From NCBI GenBank assembly GCA_902794005.1, contig CADBFO010000015.1:1-50750 (forward strand): 50,750 bases of DNA. The letters are read 5' to 3'. The notes beneath the pieces are model-generated. The model had not been told where the DNA came from. It did not search any database and worked only from the letters and a program-made list of their open reading frames with translations. This DNA comes from an uncultured Bacteroidia bacterium. GTDB lineage: Bacteria > Bacteroidota > Bacteroidia > Bacteroidales > UBA932. This document shows positions 30,349 to 39,216 of the stretch, one piece after another (position 1 is the first letter of the stretch; every line of letters begins with the position of its first letter). Position numbers and translations under genes: made by a program.

Positions 30349-30993
30349 TTATTTTTCGATATGAATGACCAGTTTCCCTTCGTACCAGGAATCCTGCAGC
30401 CAGGCCGATACGGGCCAGGTATGGACCGACCCCCGTGCCAACTTGTGACGGGCCATCACCAGGGCAATCTCTTCATTCACGTCGCCGCCTTTCAGGTAAA
30501 GAATGCCCTGCGTGTACTTCCCTTTCACCCAGGGGAAGAAATCGGGCAGGGAAGCGACCGCCCGCGAAACCACAAAATCGAAGCTTTCCGGAAGCGATTC
30601 CGCCCGGGCATTCACCACCCGTACGTTCTTCAGGTCCAAGGCCGATGCAACCGCCTGTGCCACAATGGTTTTCTTGCCAACGGAGTCGCACAGGACAAAA
30701 CGGGCCGACGGATACAGAATGGCCAGCGGAATGCCGGGAAATCCGCCGCCGGTCCCCAGGTCCAGCACCGACGCGCCGGCAAAGCGCTTTTCCAGTTCCG
30801 GCACGGTGAGAAGATAGCGGGCAATGGCCAGCGAATGAAGGACATGATGCTCATAGAGGGCGTCGATATCTTTTCGGGAAATCACATTGATTTTGGCATT
30901 CCACTCCCGGTACAGGGCATCCAGTGCCTCCAGGCGGGCCAGCTGGCCGTCCGATAAAGGGAAATCGGCCTTCAGGAGTTCTTTCCAGTTCAT
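30349..30993 (-). CDS. rsmG: 16S rRNA (guanine(527)-N7)-methyltransferase
   Basis: A 214-residue methyltransferase that makes m7G527 in the 530 loop of 16S rRNA; its loss gives low-level streptomycin resistance in other bacteria. The signature WNAKINVISRKDIDALYEHH and the SAM motif VLDLGTGGGFPGIPLAILYP are present, as are RAVASLPDFFPWVKG and the C-terminal IHIEK. The start overlaps the stop of the sigma factor gene by four bases (ATGA). Confidence 0.96.
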   Translation of the reverse strand: MNWKELLKADFPLSDGQLARLEALDALYREWNAKINVISRKDIDALYEHHVLHSLAIARYLLTVPELEKRFAGASVLDLGTGGGFPGIPLAILYPSARFVLCDSVGKKTIVAQAVASALDLKNVRVVNARAESLPESFDFVVSRAVASLPDFFPWVKGKYTQGILYLKGGDVNEEIALVMARHKLARGSVHTWPVSAWLQDSWYEGKLVIHIEK

Positions 30994-31544
30994 ACCACTT
31001 CCCCCCGGAGCATCATTTTGGCCAGGTACTGCTTGCCACGGCGGATGCGTGTGCGGACCGTATTGAGCTCCAGGTCCAGCTCTTTCGCAATCTCTTCGTA
31101 TTCCAGTTCTTCAATCATATACTTGATCATCACGTCCTTGTACAGAGAGGGCAGTTCGTCGATGTAACCCATCAGCCGCTGGTGGACTTCGTCGTTGATA
31201 ATTTCCTCCTCGGGTGTAAAGTCCGTGAGCTGGGCATTTTCACTGCCTTCTTTTTTCTCGTCTTCCCGGTGGATGGAGGAGAGATGATCCAGAGCGGTTC
31301 GGGTGGCAATCGTGAGGAGCCAGGGCCGGAATTCCCTTGTCGTGTCAAAACTGTTCAAGGCCGAAAAGGCTTTCTGGAAGCTCTCCGTAACCACATCGTC
31401 CACGTCGGCCTTCCATTGGAAATAGCCGCTGACACGGCCGCGGACCGCCCGTTCGTGAATCTGGTACAGGGCCCGGTAGGCCATCTGGTCACCGCCGATG
31501 GCCATCTCCACCAGTTCTTTGTTGGAAGCGTTTAAATAGTTCAT
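30990..31544 (-). CDS. ECF-type RNA polymerase sigma factor
   Basis: A 184-residue sigma-70 family protein with region 2 (YRALYQIHERAVRGRVSGYF, then DVDDVVTESFQKAF for -10 recognition) and region 4 (LPSLYKDVMIKYMIEELEYE, then EIAKELDLELNTVRTRIRRG) joined by an acidic linker. No anti-sigma gene follows, as with the housekeeping-type ECF factor often found beside rsmG and polA in Bacteroidota. ATG 31544 is chosen because the start is ten bases after the polA stop and fits the family. It is coupled to rsmG by an ATGA overlap. Confidence 0.9.
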   Translation of the reverse strand: MNYLNASNKELVEMAIGGDQMAYRALYQIHERAVRGRVSGYFQWKADVDDVVTESFQKAFSALNSFDTTREFRPWLLTIATRTALDHLSSIHREDEKKEGSENAQLTDFTPEEEIINDEVHQRLMGYIDELPSLYKDVMIKYMIEELEYEEIAKELDLELNTVRTRIRRGKQYLAKMMLRGEVV

Positions 31545-31554
31545 AATCTGTTTG

Positions 31555-34182
31555 CTAATGGGCCTCCAGCCAGTTGATTCCCGACGAGCATTCCACCGTG
31601 AGCGGAACCGAGAGTTCCATGACATGCTCCATGACCTCTGTCACCAGCGTTTGGAGGGCAGGCACTTCTTCGGGAAAAGCGTCGAACACCAGTTCGTCGT
31701 GAACCTGCAATACCATCCGGCTTCTGAGCCCCGCTTCTTCCATGCGACGGGACACCCCGATCATCGCCAGTTTGATGATATCGGCCGATGTCCCTTGGAT
31801 GGGGGCGTTCACCGCGTTCCGTTCGGCCAGAGAGCGGACGTTGGCATTGTGGGCGTTGATGTCCGGCAGATAGCGGCGCCGGCCGAAGAGGGTTTCCACA
31901 TATCCGTGCTCCTTGGCGAAGGCGATGCTCCCGTCGATGAACGAGCGGATGGCGGGGAAGGAGGCGAAATAGTCCTCGATAAGCTGCTTGGCCGCCCCGC
32001 GGGGCAGATGCAGCCGCTGCGCCAGGCCGAAGGATGAAATGCCGTACATGATGCCGAAGTTGGCCGTCTTGGCCATGCTTCGCTGTTCCCGCGTGACTTC
32101 TGAAACGGGTATGCGGAAAATCTTGGCGGCGGTGGCGGCGTGCACGTCCATCCCTTCCCGGAAAGCCTGCGTCAGATGCTCGTCACCGCTCAGGTGCGCC
32201 ATGATGCGTAGTTCAATCTGGGAATAGTCGGCCGATACGATGACCCCTTCCGGCGTTCCGGGGACGAAGGCCTTGCGGATTTCCTTTCCGCGCTCGGTGC
32301 GGATGGGGATGTTCTGCAGGTTGGGATTGGAGGAGGACAGCCGTCCGGTGGCGGTAAGCGCCTGATTGAACGTGGTGTGTACACGTCCGTCCACCTCGGA
32401 GATATAGGTGGGGAAAGGCTCGATATAGGTGGAAAGCAGTTTTTTGACAGCCCGGAATTCCAGAATCTCATCTACGATGGGATGCCGGTCCGCAATGGTC
32501 AGAAGCGTGGCTTCATCGGTGGCGTACTGGCCTTTGGAACCGCTCTTTTTGGCTTTCGGGTCCAGCCTCAGCTTCTCGAACAGCACGTCTCCCACCTGCT
32601 TGGGAGAGGAGATGTTGAGCGTCGGCTCCCCGGCCATTTCCCGGATGCGGATTTCGCGTTCCGAGAGTTCCTTGCGAAGCCCGTCCGCGAAGTGGCGGAT
32701 TACGCTCAGGTCCACCTTCACGCCGTCTCGTTCCATCTGCGTAAGCACTTTGGCCAGAGGCTCTTCCATGTTGTCGTAGATGGAGGGAAGCTGCTCCCGC
32801 AGTTTATCTCCGAGCGGCACCAGGATGGCGGCTTCCTTGAAGCGGGAAGGCTCGGGATTCTCGTCGAAAAGGGAGCCTGTGCTTCCGGCAGCCTCTTCTT
32901 CAATAGATACGCCCAGGCAGGTCTTGGCCAGGGCGCCGAGTTCGTGGCTGCGCTCCGGATTCAGGACATAGTGCATCAGCTTGACATCGTTCCAGCGTCC
33001 CCGGAGCCGGATGCCGGCCTGCGCCAGGATATGGGCCTGTCCTTTCAGGTCCGCCCCGTATTTGGCAATGGCGCTGTCTTCCAGCAGCTCCCGGGCCTGC
33101 AAGGCATCTTCCAGGATGCAGACCTTGCCTCCCGCGGAGAGAATCAGCCGCCTGGGCGCGGCGAAGATGCCGGCCCCCCAGGCTTCGGTAATGAGGCCGA
33201 TGGATCCTGCCGCCTCGGCGGCGGCAATTACTTCCCGGGCCGGTGCTTCCTTTACGGGAAAGGATTCTTCGCTTCGCTCAGACTGAAAGATGCCATCCTG
33301 AGGTGCGGCTGCGTCGAAGGCGCTCAAATACTTTTTGAGCGAATTGAATTCGTACAGGTCGAAGAGTTCCCTGAGCCGGGGCCGGAACGTTCCGCTGCAG
33401 CGCATGTCGTCCAGTGTCACGGGCAGCGACATGTCCGTCTTGATGGTCACGAGGGCTTTGGAGAGGGCCATGTGCGGCCGGGCTTCCAGGAACAGGGCCT
33501 GCTGTTTGGGCGGAAGCTCCCCGATATGGGTGTAGATGTTCTCCAGCGTTCCATATTTGGCGATGAGTTTGGCGGCGCCCACCTCTCCCACGCCTTTCAC
33601 GCCGGGCACATTGTCGGCCGTGTCGCCGCAGATGGCCAGCATGTCAATGACCTGGGAGGGGTCGGAAATGCCCCACTTGGCACAGAGCTCGGGGATGCCC
33701 CAGATTTCGGCATCGGTCCCGCTCTTGCCGGGCTTGTACTGGAAGGCATGCGGGCCGATGAGCTGCCCGTAGTCCTTGTCCGGCGTCACCATATATACAT
33801 CCAGCCCCCCGCCGGCATGCCGGGCGGCTACGGAGCCGATGACATCATCGGCCTCGAAGCCGGGAACCATCAGTACCGGAATGTTCATGCTTTGCACCAG
33901 GTCCGTGAGGGGCTCCAGCGCATCGATGACCAATTGCGGGGTGGGGGGACGGGTCCCCTTGTATTCCGGGTACATCCGGTGGCGGAAAGTGCCGCCCGGC
34001 GGGTCGAAAGCCACCGCCAGATGAGAGGGCTTTTCCCGCTCCAGCAGTTCCAGGAGGTATTTGGTAAAGCCATAGAGGATGGACGTGTCCGCTCCCTTGG
34101 AGTTGATCATGGGCCGGCGCAGGAAGGCATAGTACATCTTGAACACCAGCGCATGCCCGTCTATGAGGAAGAGTCTGTCCAT
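31555..34182 (-). CDS. polA: DNA polymerase I, proofreading site degenerate
   Basis: An 875-residue repair and Okazaki-fragment polymerase. The N-terminal 5'-nuclease domain (1-290) has FLIDGHALVFKMYYAF, VPGFEADDVIGSVA and TPDKDYGQL. The middle 3'-5' exonuclease-like domain lacks the catalytic DxE (it reads GLITEA), so it should not proofread. The polymerase domain has motif A DYSQIELRIMAHLSG, motif B RSMAKTANFGIMYG and motif C QVHDELVFDAF. Around residues 298-306 the linker reads QSERSEES, encoded by a copy of a dispersed intergenic repeat. The gene starts three bases after ettA and is followed by the sigma factor. Confidence 0.96.
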   Translation of the reverse strand: MDRLFLIDGHALVFKMYYAFLRRPMINSKGADTSILYGFTKYLLELLEREKPSHLAVAFDPPGGTFRHRMYPEYKGTRPPTPQLVIDALEPLTDLVQSMNIPVLMVPGFEADDVIGSVAARHAGGGLDVYMVTPDKDYGQLIGPHAFQYKPGKSGTDAEIWGIPELCAKWGISDPSQVIDMLAICGDTADNVPGVKGVGEVGAAKLIAKYGTLENIYTHIGELPPKQQALFLEARPHMALSKALVTIKTDMSLPVTLDDMRCSGTFRPRLRELFDLYEFNSLKKYLSAFDAAAPQDGIFQSERSEESFPVKEAPAREVIAAAEAAGSIGLITEAWGAGIFAAPRRLILSAGGKVCILEDALQARELLEDSAIAKYGADLKGQAHILAQAGIRLRGRWNDVKLMHYVLNPERSHELGALAKTCLGVSIEEEAAGSTGSLFDENPEPSRFKEAAILVPLGDKLREQLPSIYDNMEEPLAKVLTQMERDGVKVDLSVIRHFADGLRKELSEREIRIREMAGEPTLNISSPKQVGDVLFEKLRLDPKAKKSGSKGQYATDEATLLTIADRHPIVDEILEFRAVKKLLSTYIEPFPTYISEVDGRVHTTFNQALTATGRLSSSNPNLQNIPIRTERGKEIRKAFVPGTPEGVIVSADYSQIELRIMAHLSGDEHLTQAFREGMDVHAATAAKIFRIPVSEVTREQRSMAKTANFGIMYGISSFGLAQRLHLPRGAAKQLIEDYFASFPAIRSFIDGSIAFAKEHGYVETLFGRRRYLPDINAHNANVRSLAERNAVNAPIQGTSADIIKLAMIGVSRRMEEAGLRSRMVLQVHDELVFDAFPEEVPALQTLVTEVMEHVMELSVPLTVECSSGINWLEAH
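33263..33286. repeat. Dispersed repeat copy inside polA
   Basis: On the minus strand TCAGTCTGAGCGAAGCGAAG followed by AATC matches the widespread element TCATTCTGAGCGAAGCGAAGAATC; a related copy lies at 41083-41107. Here it is read in frame as SERSEES in a linker. Confidence 0.75.
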
Positions 34183-34185
34183 GGG

Positions 34186-35865
34186 CTACTCCATCAATTT
34201 CTTGTATTTGAAACGTTTGGGTTCTGCATCGGGGCCCAGGCGCATCTTGCGATTGGCTTCGTATTCCTGATAGTTTCCCTCGAAGAAGACCACCTTTCCC
34301 TCGCCTTCATAAGCCAGAATGTGGGTGGCGATACGGTCCAGGAACCAGCGGTCGTGGCTCACCACCACGGCGCAGCCGGCGAAATTCTCCAGACCCTCCT
34401 CCAGGGCGCGGATGGTGTTCACATCCACGTCGTTGGTGGGTTCGTCCAGGAGCAGCACGTTGCCCTCGTCCTTCAGGGTAAGCGCCAGGTGCAGGCGGTT
34501 GCGTTCACCGCCGGAGAGGATGCCGCAGCGCTTTTCCTGGTCGGCCCCGGAAAAATTGAAACGGGAAACCCAGGCGCGGGCGTTCACATCCTTGCCGCCC
34601 ATGCGCACCCATTCGGAATTGCCGGCGATGGTCTCATAGACCGTCTTGTCCGGGTCAATGGAACGGTGCTGCTGGTCTACATAAGAGATTTTCACCGTCT
34701 CTCCGATTTCGATGCTGCCGCTGTCGGGCTGTTCAATGCCCATGATGAGGCGGAAAAGCGTGGTTTTTCCGGCGCCGTTGGGGCCGATGACGCCCACGAT
34801 GCCCGCCGGGGGCAGTTCAAAGCTGAGGTGCTCGAAAAGAAGCTTGTCCCCGTATGCTTTTGATACGTCGTTGAAGACGATGACCTTGTTGCCCAGGTGC
34901 GGTCCGTTGGGGATATAGATTTCCAGATTGGCCTCTTTTTGTTTGGTGTCGGCCGATGCCAGTTTTTCGTAGGCGCCCAGACGGGCCTTCTGTTTGGCCT
35001 GGCGGGCTTTCGGGGCCATTCGCACCCATTCCAGTTCCCGCTCCAGGGTTTTGCGGCGCTTGGATTCCTGCTTCTCCTCCAGGGCCAGGCGCTTGGTCTT
35101 CTGGTCCAGCCAGGAGGAGTAATTGCCTTTCCACGGAATGCCTTCTCCGCGGTCCAGTTCCAGAATCCATCCGGCCACGTTGTCCAGGAAGTAGCGGTCG
35201 TGCGTGACGGCGATCACCGTGCCCTTGTACTGCTGCAGGTGGGCTTCCAGCCACTGGATGGATTCGGTGTCCAGGTGGTTGGTGGGTTCGTCCAGAAGCA
35301 GTACGTCGGGTTCTTGCAGGAGCAGCCGGCACAGGGCCACCCGGCGGCGTTCACCGCCGGAGAGTTCCTTGATTTTCTGTTCCGAAGGCGGGCACTGCAG
35401 GGCATCCATGGCACGCTCCAGCTTGGAATCGATTTCCCATCCGTTCACCTGTTCTATCTGTTCGGTGAGTTCTCCCTGGCGTTCGATGAGGCGGTTCATC
35501 TGGTCTTCATCCATGGGCTCCATGAATTTCATGGAAATCTCATTGTATTCCGCCAGGATGTCCATGACGGGCTGAACCCCCTCCTGAACCACTTCCAGGA
35601 CCGTTTTCTCCGGATCCATCTGCGGTTCCTGCTCCAGGTATCCCACAGAATACCCCGGAGCCCAGACCACCTCTCCCTTGTAGGATTTTTCCACGCCGGC
35701 AATAATCTTCAGGAGCGTGGATTTACCCGATCCGTTGAGGCCGATGATGCCAATCTTGGCCCCATAGAAGAAGCCCAGGTAAATGTCTTTGAGGATGACT
35801 CGGTTGTTGTGGGGGAGGATTTTGCTCACCCCGTTCATGGAAAAGATAATTTTCTCGTCGGCCAT
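34186..35865 (-). CDS. ettA: ABC-F translation factor EttA
   Basis: A 559-residue cytoplasmic ABC-F ATPase without membrane helices, which binds the ribosomal E site and gates the first elongation cycle according to energy state. Two nucleotide-binding domains are complete: Walker A GLNGSGKST and GPNGAGKTT, signatures LSGGERRRVALCRLL and LSGGERNRLHLALTL, Walker B VLLLDEPTNHLDTES and VLLLDEPTNDVDVNT. The arm region and the linker (ERELEWVRMAPKARQAKQKA) are of EttA type. polA starts three bases after its stop, so both are probably cotranscribed. Confidence 0.95.
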   Translation of the reverse strand: MADEKIIFSMNGVSKILPHNNRVILKDIYLGFFYGAKIGIIGLNGSGKSTLLKIIAGVEKSYKGEVVWAPGYSVGYLEQEPQMDPEKTVLEVVQEGVQPVMDILAEYNEISMKFMEPMDEDQMNRLIERQGELTEQIEQVNGWEIDSKLERAMDALQCPPSEQKIKELSGGERRRVALCRLLLQEPDVLLLDEPTNHLDTESIQWLEAHLQQYKGTVIAVTHDRYFLDNVAGWILELDRGEGIPWKGNYSSWLDQKTKRLALEEKQESKRRKTLERELEWVRMAPKARQAKQKARLGAYEKLASADTKQKEANLEIYIPNGPHLGNKVIVFNDVSKAYGDKLLFEHLSFELPPAGIVGVIGPNGAGKTTLFRLIMGIEQPDSGSIEIGETVKISYVDQQHRSIDPDKTVYETIAGNSEWVRMGGKDVNARAWVSRFNFSGADQEKRCGILSGGERNRLHLALTLKDEGNVLLLDEPTNDVDVNTIRALEEGLENFAGCAVVVSHDRWFLDRIATHILAYEGEGKVVFFEGNYQEYEANRKMRLGPDAEPKRFKYKKLME

Positions 35866-35882
35866 AGCGTTGCGGTTTTCTG

Positions 35883-35890
35883 CAAAGATA
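35883..35890 (-). promoter_or_regulatory. -7 promoter core of the ettA-polA operon
   Basis: TATCTTTG on the minus strand, 17 bases before the ettA ATG at 35865, in the short gap after the upstream hydrolase gene. Confidence 0.5.
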
Positions 35891-35908
35891 CTGTAAAAAC
35901 AAAAAGAA

Positions 35909-36661
35909 CTAATAACGAAGTTTCAGAAAAACGGGAAAATGGTCGGAAAGATTTCCGCTTCCCTCCGTGAGGACGCGGGCTTCCGTCACTTTGACGGGCG
36001 CCGCCGACTTCAGGGAGAAAATGTAGTCGATGCATGCGTGCGGATCTTCCGTGGAAAAGGTGAACGACAGGGGAGAGAGGCGCTCCCAGACCTCTTCCAA
36101 AGTGGAAATGACGGGGCTGTTCGGGAGGGAATTCATGTCTCCGCACAGTAGAACCGGCTTTTCATGGCCGGAATAGCGGGCCAGGAACCATTCGTTGATC
36201 AGCTTCGCCTGAGCGAGCGGCGCTTCCTCTCCCATGAAGTCCAGGTGCACGGAAGCGAACACGCAGCGGTCGGTTTCCACGATGGCGACGCTGCGCGGTT
36301 CGCAGCCGTCGCCCTTCGGCAATGCCAGACGGAAGGTTTGGCCGATGGGGAGTGCGGACACCACCCCGTTCCCATAGGCGCCGCCCGCAAAAGGAAAGGC
36401 CGATGCGAAGGCGTATTGCCAGCCGCCCAGTTCGTCGGCCAGCCGCTGCAATTGAAAATCGGAATGACGGCGGTTGCAGCTGTCCAGTTCGTTGAGGGCC
36501 ACCAGGTCGCAGCCCTGTTGCCGGATGAGATCGGCCACATCCGGAAGACTGTACTTTTCATATTTGGAGAAGGCACCCACGTTATAGCTCATCACCGCAA
36601 GCTCCCGTGAGGTACAGGACAGGGCCAGGATGGACAGAAGGATGAAAACGATTTTTTTCAT
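35909..36661 (-). CDS. Endonuclease/exonuclease/phosphatase-fold lipoprotein
   Basis: A 250-residue exported protein with a lipobox (ILALSC, C16), so it probably acts in the envelope. The EEP fold is shown by VMSYNVGAF, the metal-binding glutamate in LVALNELDSC, VHLDFMG, the CGDMNSLPNS active site and the C-terminal LSDHFPVFL. Such secreted members hydrolyse phosphodiesters, for example lipids or nucleic acids; the substrate cannot be told. It is divergent from a glycerophosphodiester phosphodiesterase gene, which makes a shared role in phosphate or lipid-headgroup scavenging plausible. Confidence 0.88.
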   Translation of the reverse strand: MKKIVFILLSILALSCTSRELAVMSYNVGAFSKYEKYSLPDVADLIRQQGCDLVALNELDSCNRRHSDFQLQRLADELGGWQYAFASAFPFAGGAYGNGVVSALPIGQTFRLALPKGDGCEPRSVAIVETDRCVFASVHLDFMGEEAPLAQAKLINEWFLARYSGHEKPVLLCGDMNSLPNSPVISTLEEVWERLSPLSFTFSTEDPHACIDYIFSLKSAAPVKVTEARVLTEGSGNLSDHFPVFLKLRY

Positions 36662-36677
36662 GACAAGTCGGTTTTAA

Positions 36678-36685
36678 CAAAAGTA
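36678..36685 (-). promoter_or_regulatory. -7 promoter core of the EEP lipoprotein gene
   Basis: TACTTTTG on the minus strand, 16 bases before ATG 36661. Confidence 0.5.
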
Positions 36686-36706
36686 ATGACTTTTTTGGAA
36701 AATTCG

Positions 36707-36714
36707 TATCTTTG
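36707..36714 (+). promoter_or_regulatory. -7 promoter core of the glycerophosphodiesterase gene
   Basis: TATCTTTG, 24 bases before ATG 36739; back to back with the promoter at 36678-36685. Confidence 0.5.
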
Positions 36715-36738
36715 ACCGGATTGAAAAACAATGTCGAT

Positions 36739-37500
36739 ATGAAATACTGCAACCTCTTCATTCTCGGTCTTCTTTTTTGTTTTCAGGGATATGCCCAGAA
36801 TATCTGTGCCCACCGCGGTTTCTGGAAATGTGACGAAGCCGTCAATTCCCAGAATTCCCTGGCCGCGCTTCGCCTGGCCCAGGAGAACGGATTCTGGGGC
36901 AGCGAGTTCGACGTCCATCTGACCGCCGACGGGATTGCGGTGGTGAACCACGATGCCGATTTCCACGGACTCCCCATTCAGAAAAGCACTTACAAGGAAC
37001 TTCTGGCATACCGCCTGCCCAACGGGGAAAACATTCCCACCTTGTTCGAATATTTGGAACAAGGGAGAATGTCTTCCTGCATGCTGGTATTGGAAGTCAA
37101 GCCCCAGTCGTCCGTCCCGTCCACCATCCGTCTCGTCCAGCGCTGCATCCAGGCCCTGCGCAATTACGGCCTTCTGGACCCTTCCCGGGTGATGTTCATC
37201 TCTTTCAGCTTCGAGGCCTGTGAGTGGATTGCCAAAAATCTGCCGGGCTTTGGCAACCAGTACCTGGAGGGCGACAAGGATCCGGAGACGGTACACGCAA
37301 GCGGCATTGAGGGAATCGATTACCACTACAGTGTTTTCAAGAAGCATCCGGACTGGGTAAGCCGCGCCCATGCCCTGGGGATGAGCGTGAACACCTGGAC
37401 GGTGGACAAAAAGGAGGACATGGAGTATGTGAAGGGCCTTGGCGTGGATGTCATCACCACCAACAACCCGCTCTTACTCCAGGAAGTGATTGTCCCGTAA
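36739..37500 (+). CDS. Glycerophosphodiester phosphodiesterase, exported
   Basis: A 253-residue GDPD-family TIM barrel with a signal peptide (MKYCNLFILGLLFCFQGYAQ). It hydrolyses glycerophosphodiesters to glycerol-3-phosphate and an alcohol. Key elements are CAHRGFW, the metal and general-acid pair in SEFDVHLTADG and VVNHDADFHGL, LVLEVKPQ, and SVNTWTVDKKEDM. ATG 36739 starts the signal peptide and lies 24 bases after a promoter core. Its last 27 bases overlap the convergent esterase gene, so the two transcripts are complementary at their ends. Confidence 0.92.
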   Translation: MKYCNLFILGLLFCFQGYAQNICAHRGFWKCDEAVNSQNSLAALRLAQENGFWGSEFDVHLTADGIAVVNHDADFHGLPIQKSTYKELLAYRLPNGENIPTLFEYLEQGRMSSCMLVLEVKPQSSVPSTIRLVQRCIQALRNYGLLDPSRVMFISFSFEACEWIAKNLPGFGNQYLEGDKDPETVHASGIEGIDYHYSVFKKHPDWVSRAHALGMSVNTWTVDKKEDMEYVKGLGVDVITTNNPLLLQEVIVP

Positions 37501-39198
37501 GAAATCGGCTATCCGGTCCATCCAGGTGTAACTTCCCGTTCCGGGAGAGGCCTTCCGCTGGAAGCAGTGATCGCGTTTTGCGAGGGTATGCAGTTCGGCC
37601 GGAATGCCCATCATACGCATTTTTTCCCAGACTTTCACGGAGTTCATGGCGGCCCATCCGTCGGCATCGCCGTGGAGGAGCAGCATGGGAGCCGTGCTCA
37701 GGTCGAAGGAGAATTCCGGAACCAGGGTGGCGCTGTCTGCGTTTCCTCCCGTGGTGTTATAGGCTTCCGCCCCGTCGGTGAGGGCATAGGCGGGATAGAT
37801 GCCGATGCCCCACTGCACGTTGCAGGGAAGCTTATCCACATTGTCGATCGGCAGATAGGATTTGTGACGGGACGAAGTGACCCCCATCAGCGTAAGGTGT
37901 CCTCCGGCCGATGAACCCATGATTCCGATCTTGTCCGGAGCCAGTCCGAACGATTCGGCCTGGCTTCGCACCAGGCGGATGGTGCGCTGGAGGTCCTGCC
38001 AGGCAGTGGTGTGCTTGGAAAGTCCCTTCGGGCGCGGAGTGCGGTATTTCAAAGTGACGACCGTGATGCCCAGGGCATTCAGGTAGCGGCGGACCGGGGC
38101 CACCTCAAAGCCGTCGGGATCGTTCCCGGTATAGGAACCGCCGGAATAGACAATCTGGATGGAATTGGTTTTCTTGACGGCGGGGAAGTGCCATTCAATA
38201 TAAGGGATGCACTGCTCCTCCTGCCGGTTGGGAATCCGGCCTTCCGGCCACACGTCCTGCCGGATGCAACGCTCCCTGTCCTCATCGGAGGTGAATCGGT
38301 CCATCAGGAGCACTTCGGGCTCGAGACTGCCCAGGAAACCCATCTGACGCAGGAATTCAATGCCCCGCTCAAAGCCGATGGCTGCGTGTCCGCGGTTGGG
38401 ATACAGGTGCAGCTCGGCCGGGACGCCCATTTCACGCAGTTTTCTGTAAACCAGGGTGGAGGCGGTGGGAGGATAGGGATCCAGTTGTCCGTGATGGAAG
38501 CTCATCGGGCAGGTCTTCTCGTCAAAGGCGAATACGCTGCTCAGGGCCACATCCGGTCCATATCCCTCCCGGGTGGCCGGGCAGCCGGCCTCTCCGTCCG
38601 TGGTGGCATAGGCCGGTGCGTTCACAATGGCCCAGTTGATATGGCAGGAGAGGCTGTCCAGGTCGTCCACCGGGGCATAGGCCCTGTTGAGTGAACTCGT
38701 TGCCAGCAGCAGCGACAGGTGGGCGCCGGCCGACATGCCGACTACGCCAATCCGTTCGGGGTCGAAGCCTCTCTTGGCCGCCTGGTTCCTGACCAGGCGC
38801 ACGGCCCGCTGCCCGTCATCCCAGGCACTCTGATAGATCGGAAGCCCTTTGGGACGCGGCGTACGATAGACCAGATTCACGCACTGCACGCCGACTTTGG
38901 TGAGCTCTTCCTTCCAATACTGTACGTATTTGACATCGCAGGTATTGAAATAGCCGCCTCCCGAAATGAGAATCATGCAGGCGCCGTTGGGGTTTTCCGG
39001 AGCGGGATACCATTCCAGGAACGGCATCCGGTGGGAATCCGGGTCGAAGCCGGGGGCTTCGGAGACATCGGTCATGGCAGCGATCTGATGCGGCTGGGCA
39101 TCGGGCATGCGGCCTTCCGGCCAAAGCGGCACGCGCTCCTGGGCCAGGAGGCTGATGCCGGCGAAGAAAACGATGAGGGGTAAGAAAATCTTTTTCAT
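37474..39198 (-). CDS. Secreted double-domain alpha/beta-hydrolase (esterase)
   Basis: A 574-residue exported protein (signal MKKIFLPLIVFFAGISLLAQ) made of two homologous alpha/beta-hydrolase domains. Domain 1 has the oxyanion region LISGGGYF, nucleophile S156 in GMSAGAH, HGQLDPY and NRGHAA; domain 2 has IVYSGGSYTGN, S430 in GSSAGGH, HGDADGW and KRDHCF. Both share NLVYRTPRPKGL / TLKYRTPRPKGLS, clear proof of internal duplication. The family resembles acetyl-xylan and other carbohydrate esterases of the BD-FAE type. Both catalytic triads look complete. It is the last gene of the long minus-strand operon. Confidence 0.88.
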   Translation of the reverse strand: MKKIFLPLIVFFAGISLLAQERVPLWPEGRMPDAQPHQIAAMTDVSEAPGFDPDSHRMPFLEWYPAPENPNGACMILISGGGYFNTCDVKYVQYWKEELTKVGVQCVNLVYRTPRPKGLPIYQSAWDDGQRAVRLVRNQAAKRGFDPERIGVVGMSAGAHLSLLLATSSLNRAYAPVDDLDSLSCHINWAIVNAPAYATTDGEAGCPATREGYGPDVALSSVFAFDEKTCPMSFHHGQLDPYPPTASTLVYRKLREMGVPAELHLYPNRGHAAIGFERGIEFLRQMGFLGSLEPEVLLMDRFTSDEDRERCIRQDVWPEGRIPNRQEEQCIPYIEWHFPAVKKTNSIQIVYSGGSYTGNDPDGFEVAPVRRYLNALGITVVTLKYRTPRPKGLSKHTTAWQDLQRTIRLVRSQAESFGLAPDKIGIMGSSAGGHLTLMGVTSSRHKSYLPIDNVDKLPCNVQWGIGIYPAYALTDGAEAYNTTGGNADSATLVPEFSFDLSTAPMLLLHGDADGWAAMNSVKVWEKMRMMGIPAELHTLAKRDHCFQRKASPGTGSYTWMDRIADFLRDNHFLE

Positions 39199-39216
39199 AT
39201 TGGAATAGAATGGATT

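Noticed and set aside
32377-34863. 828-codon plus-strand frame opposite polA
   Set aside because: It spans the polA/ettA junction and mirrors two certain genes.
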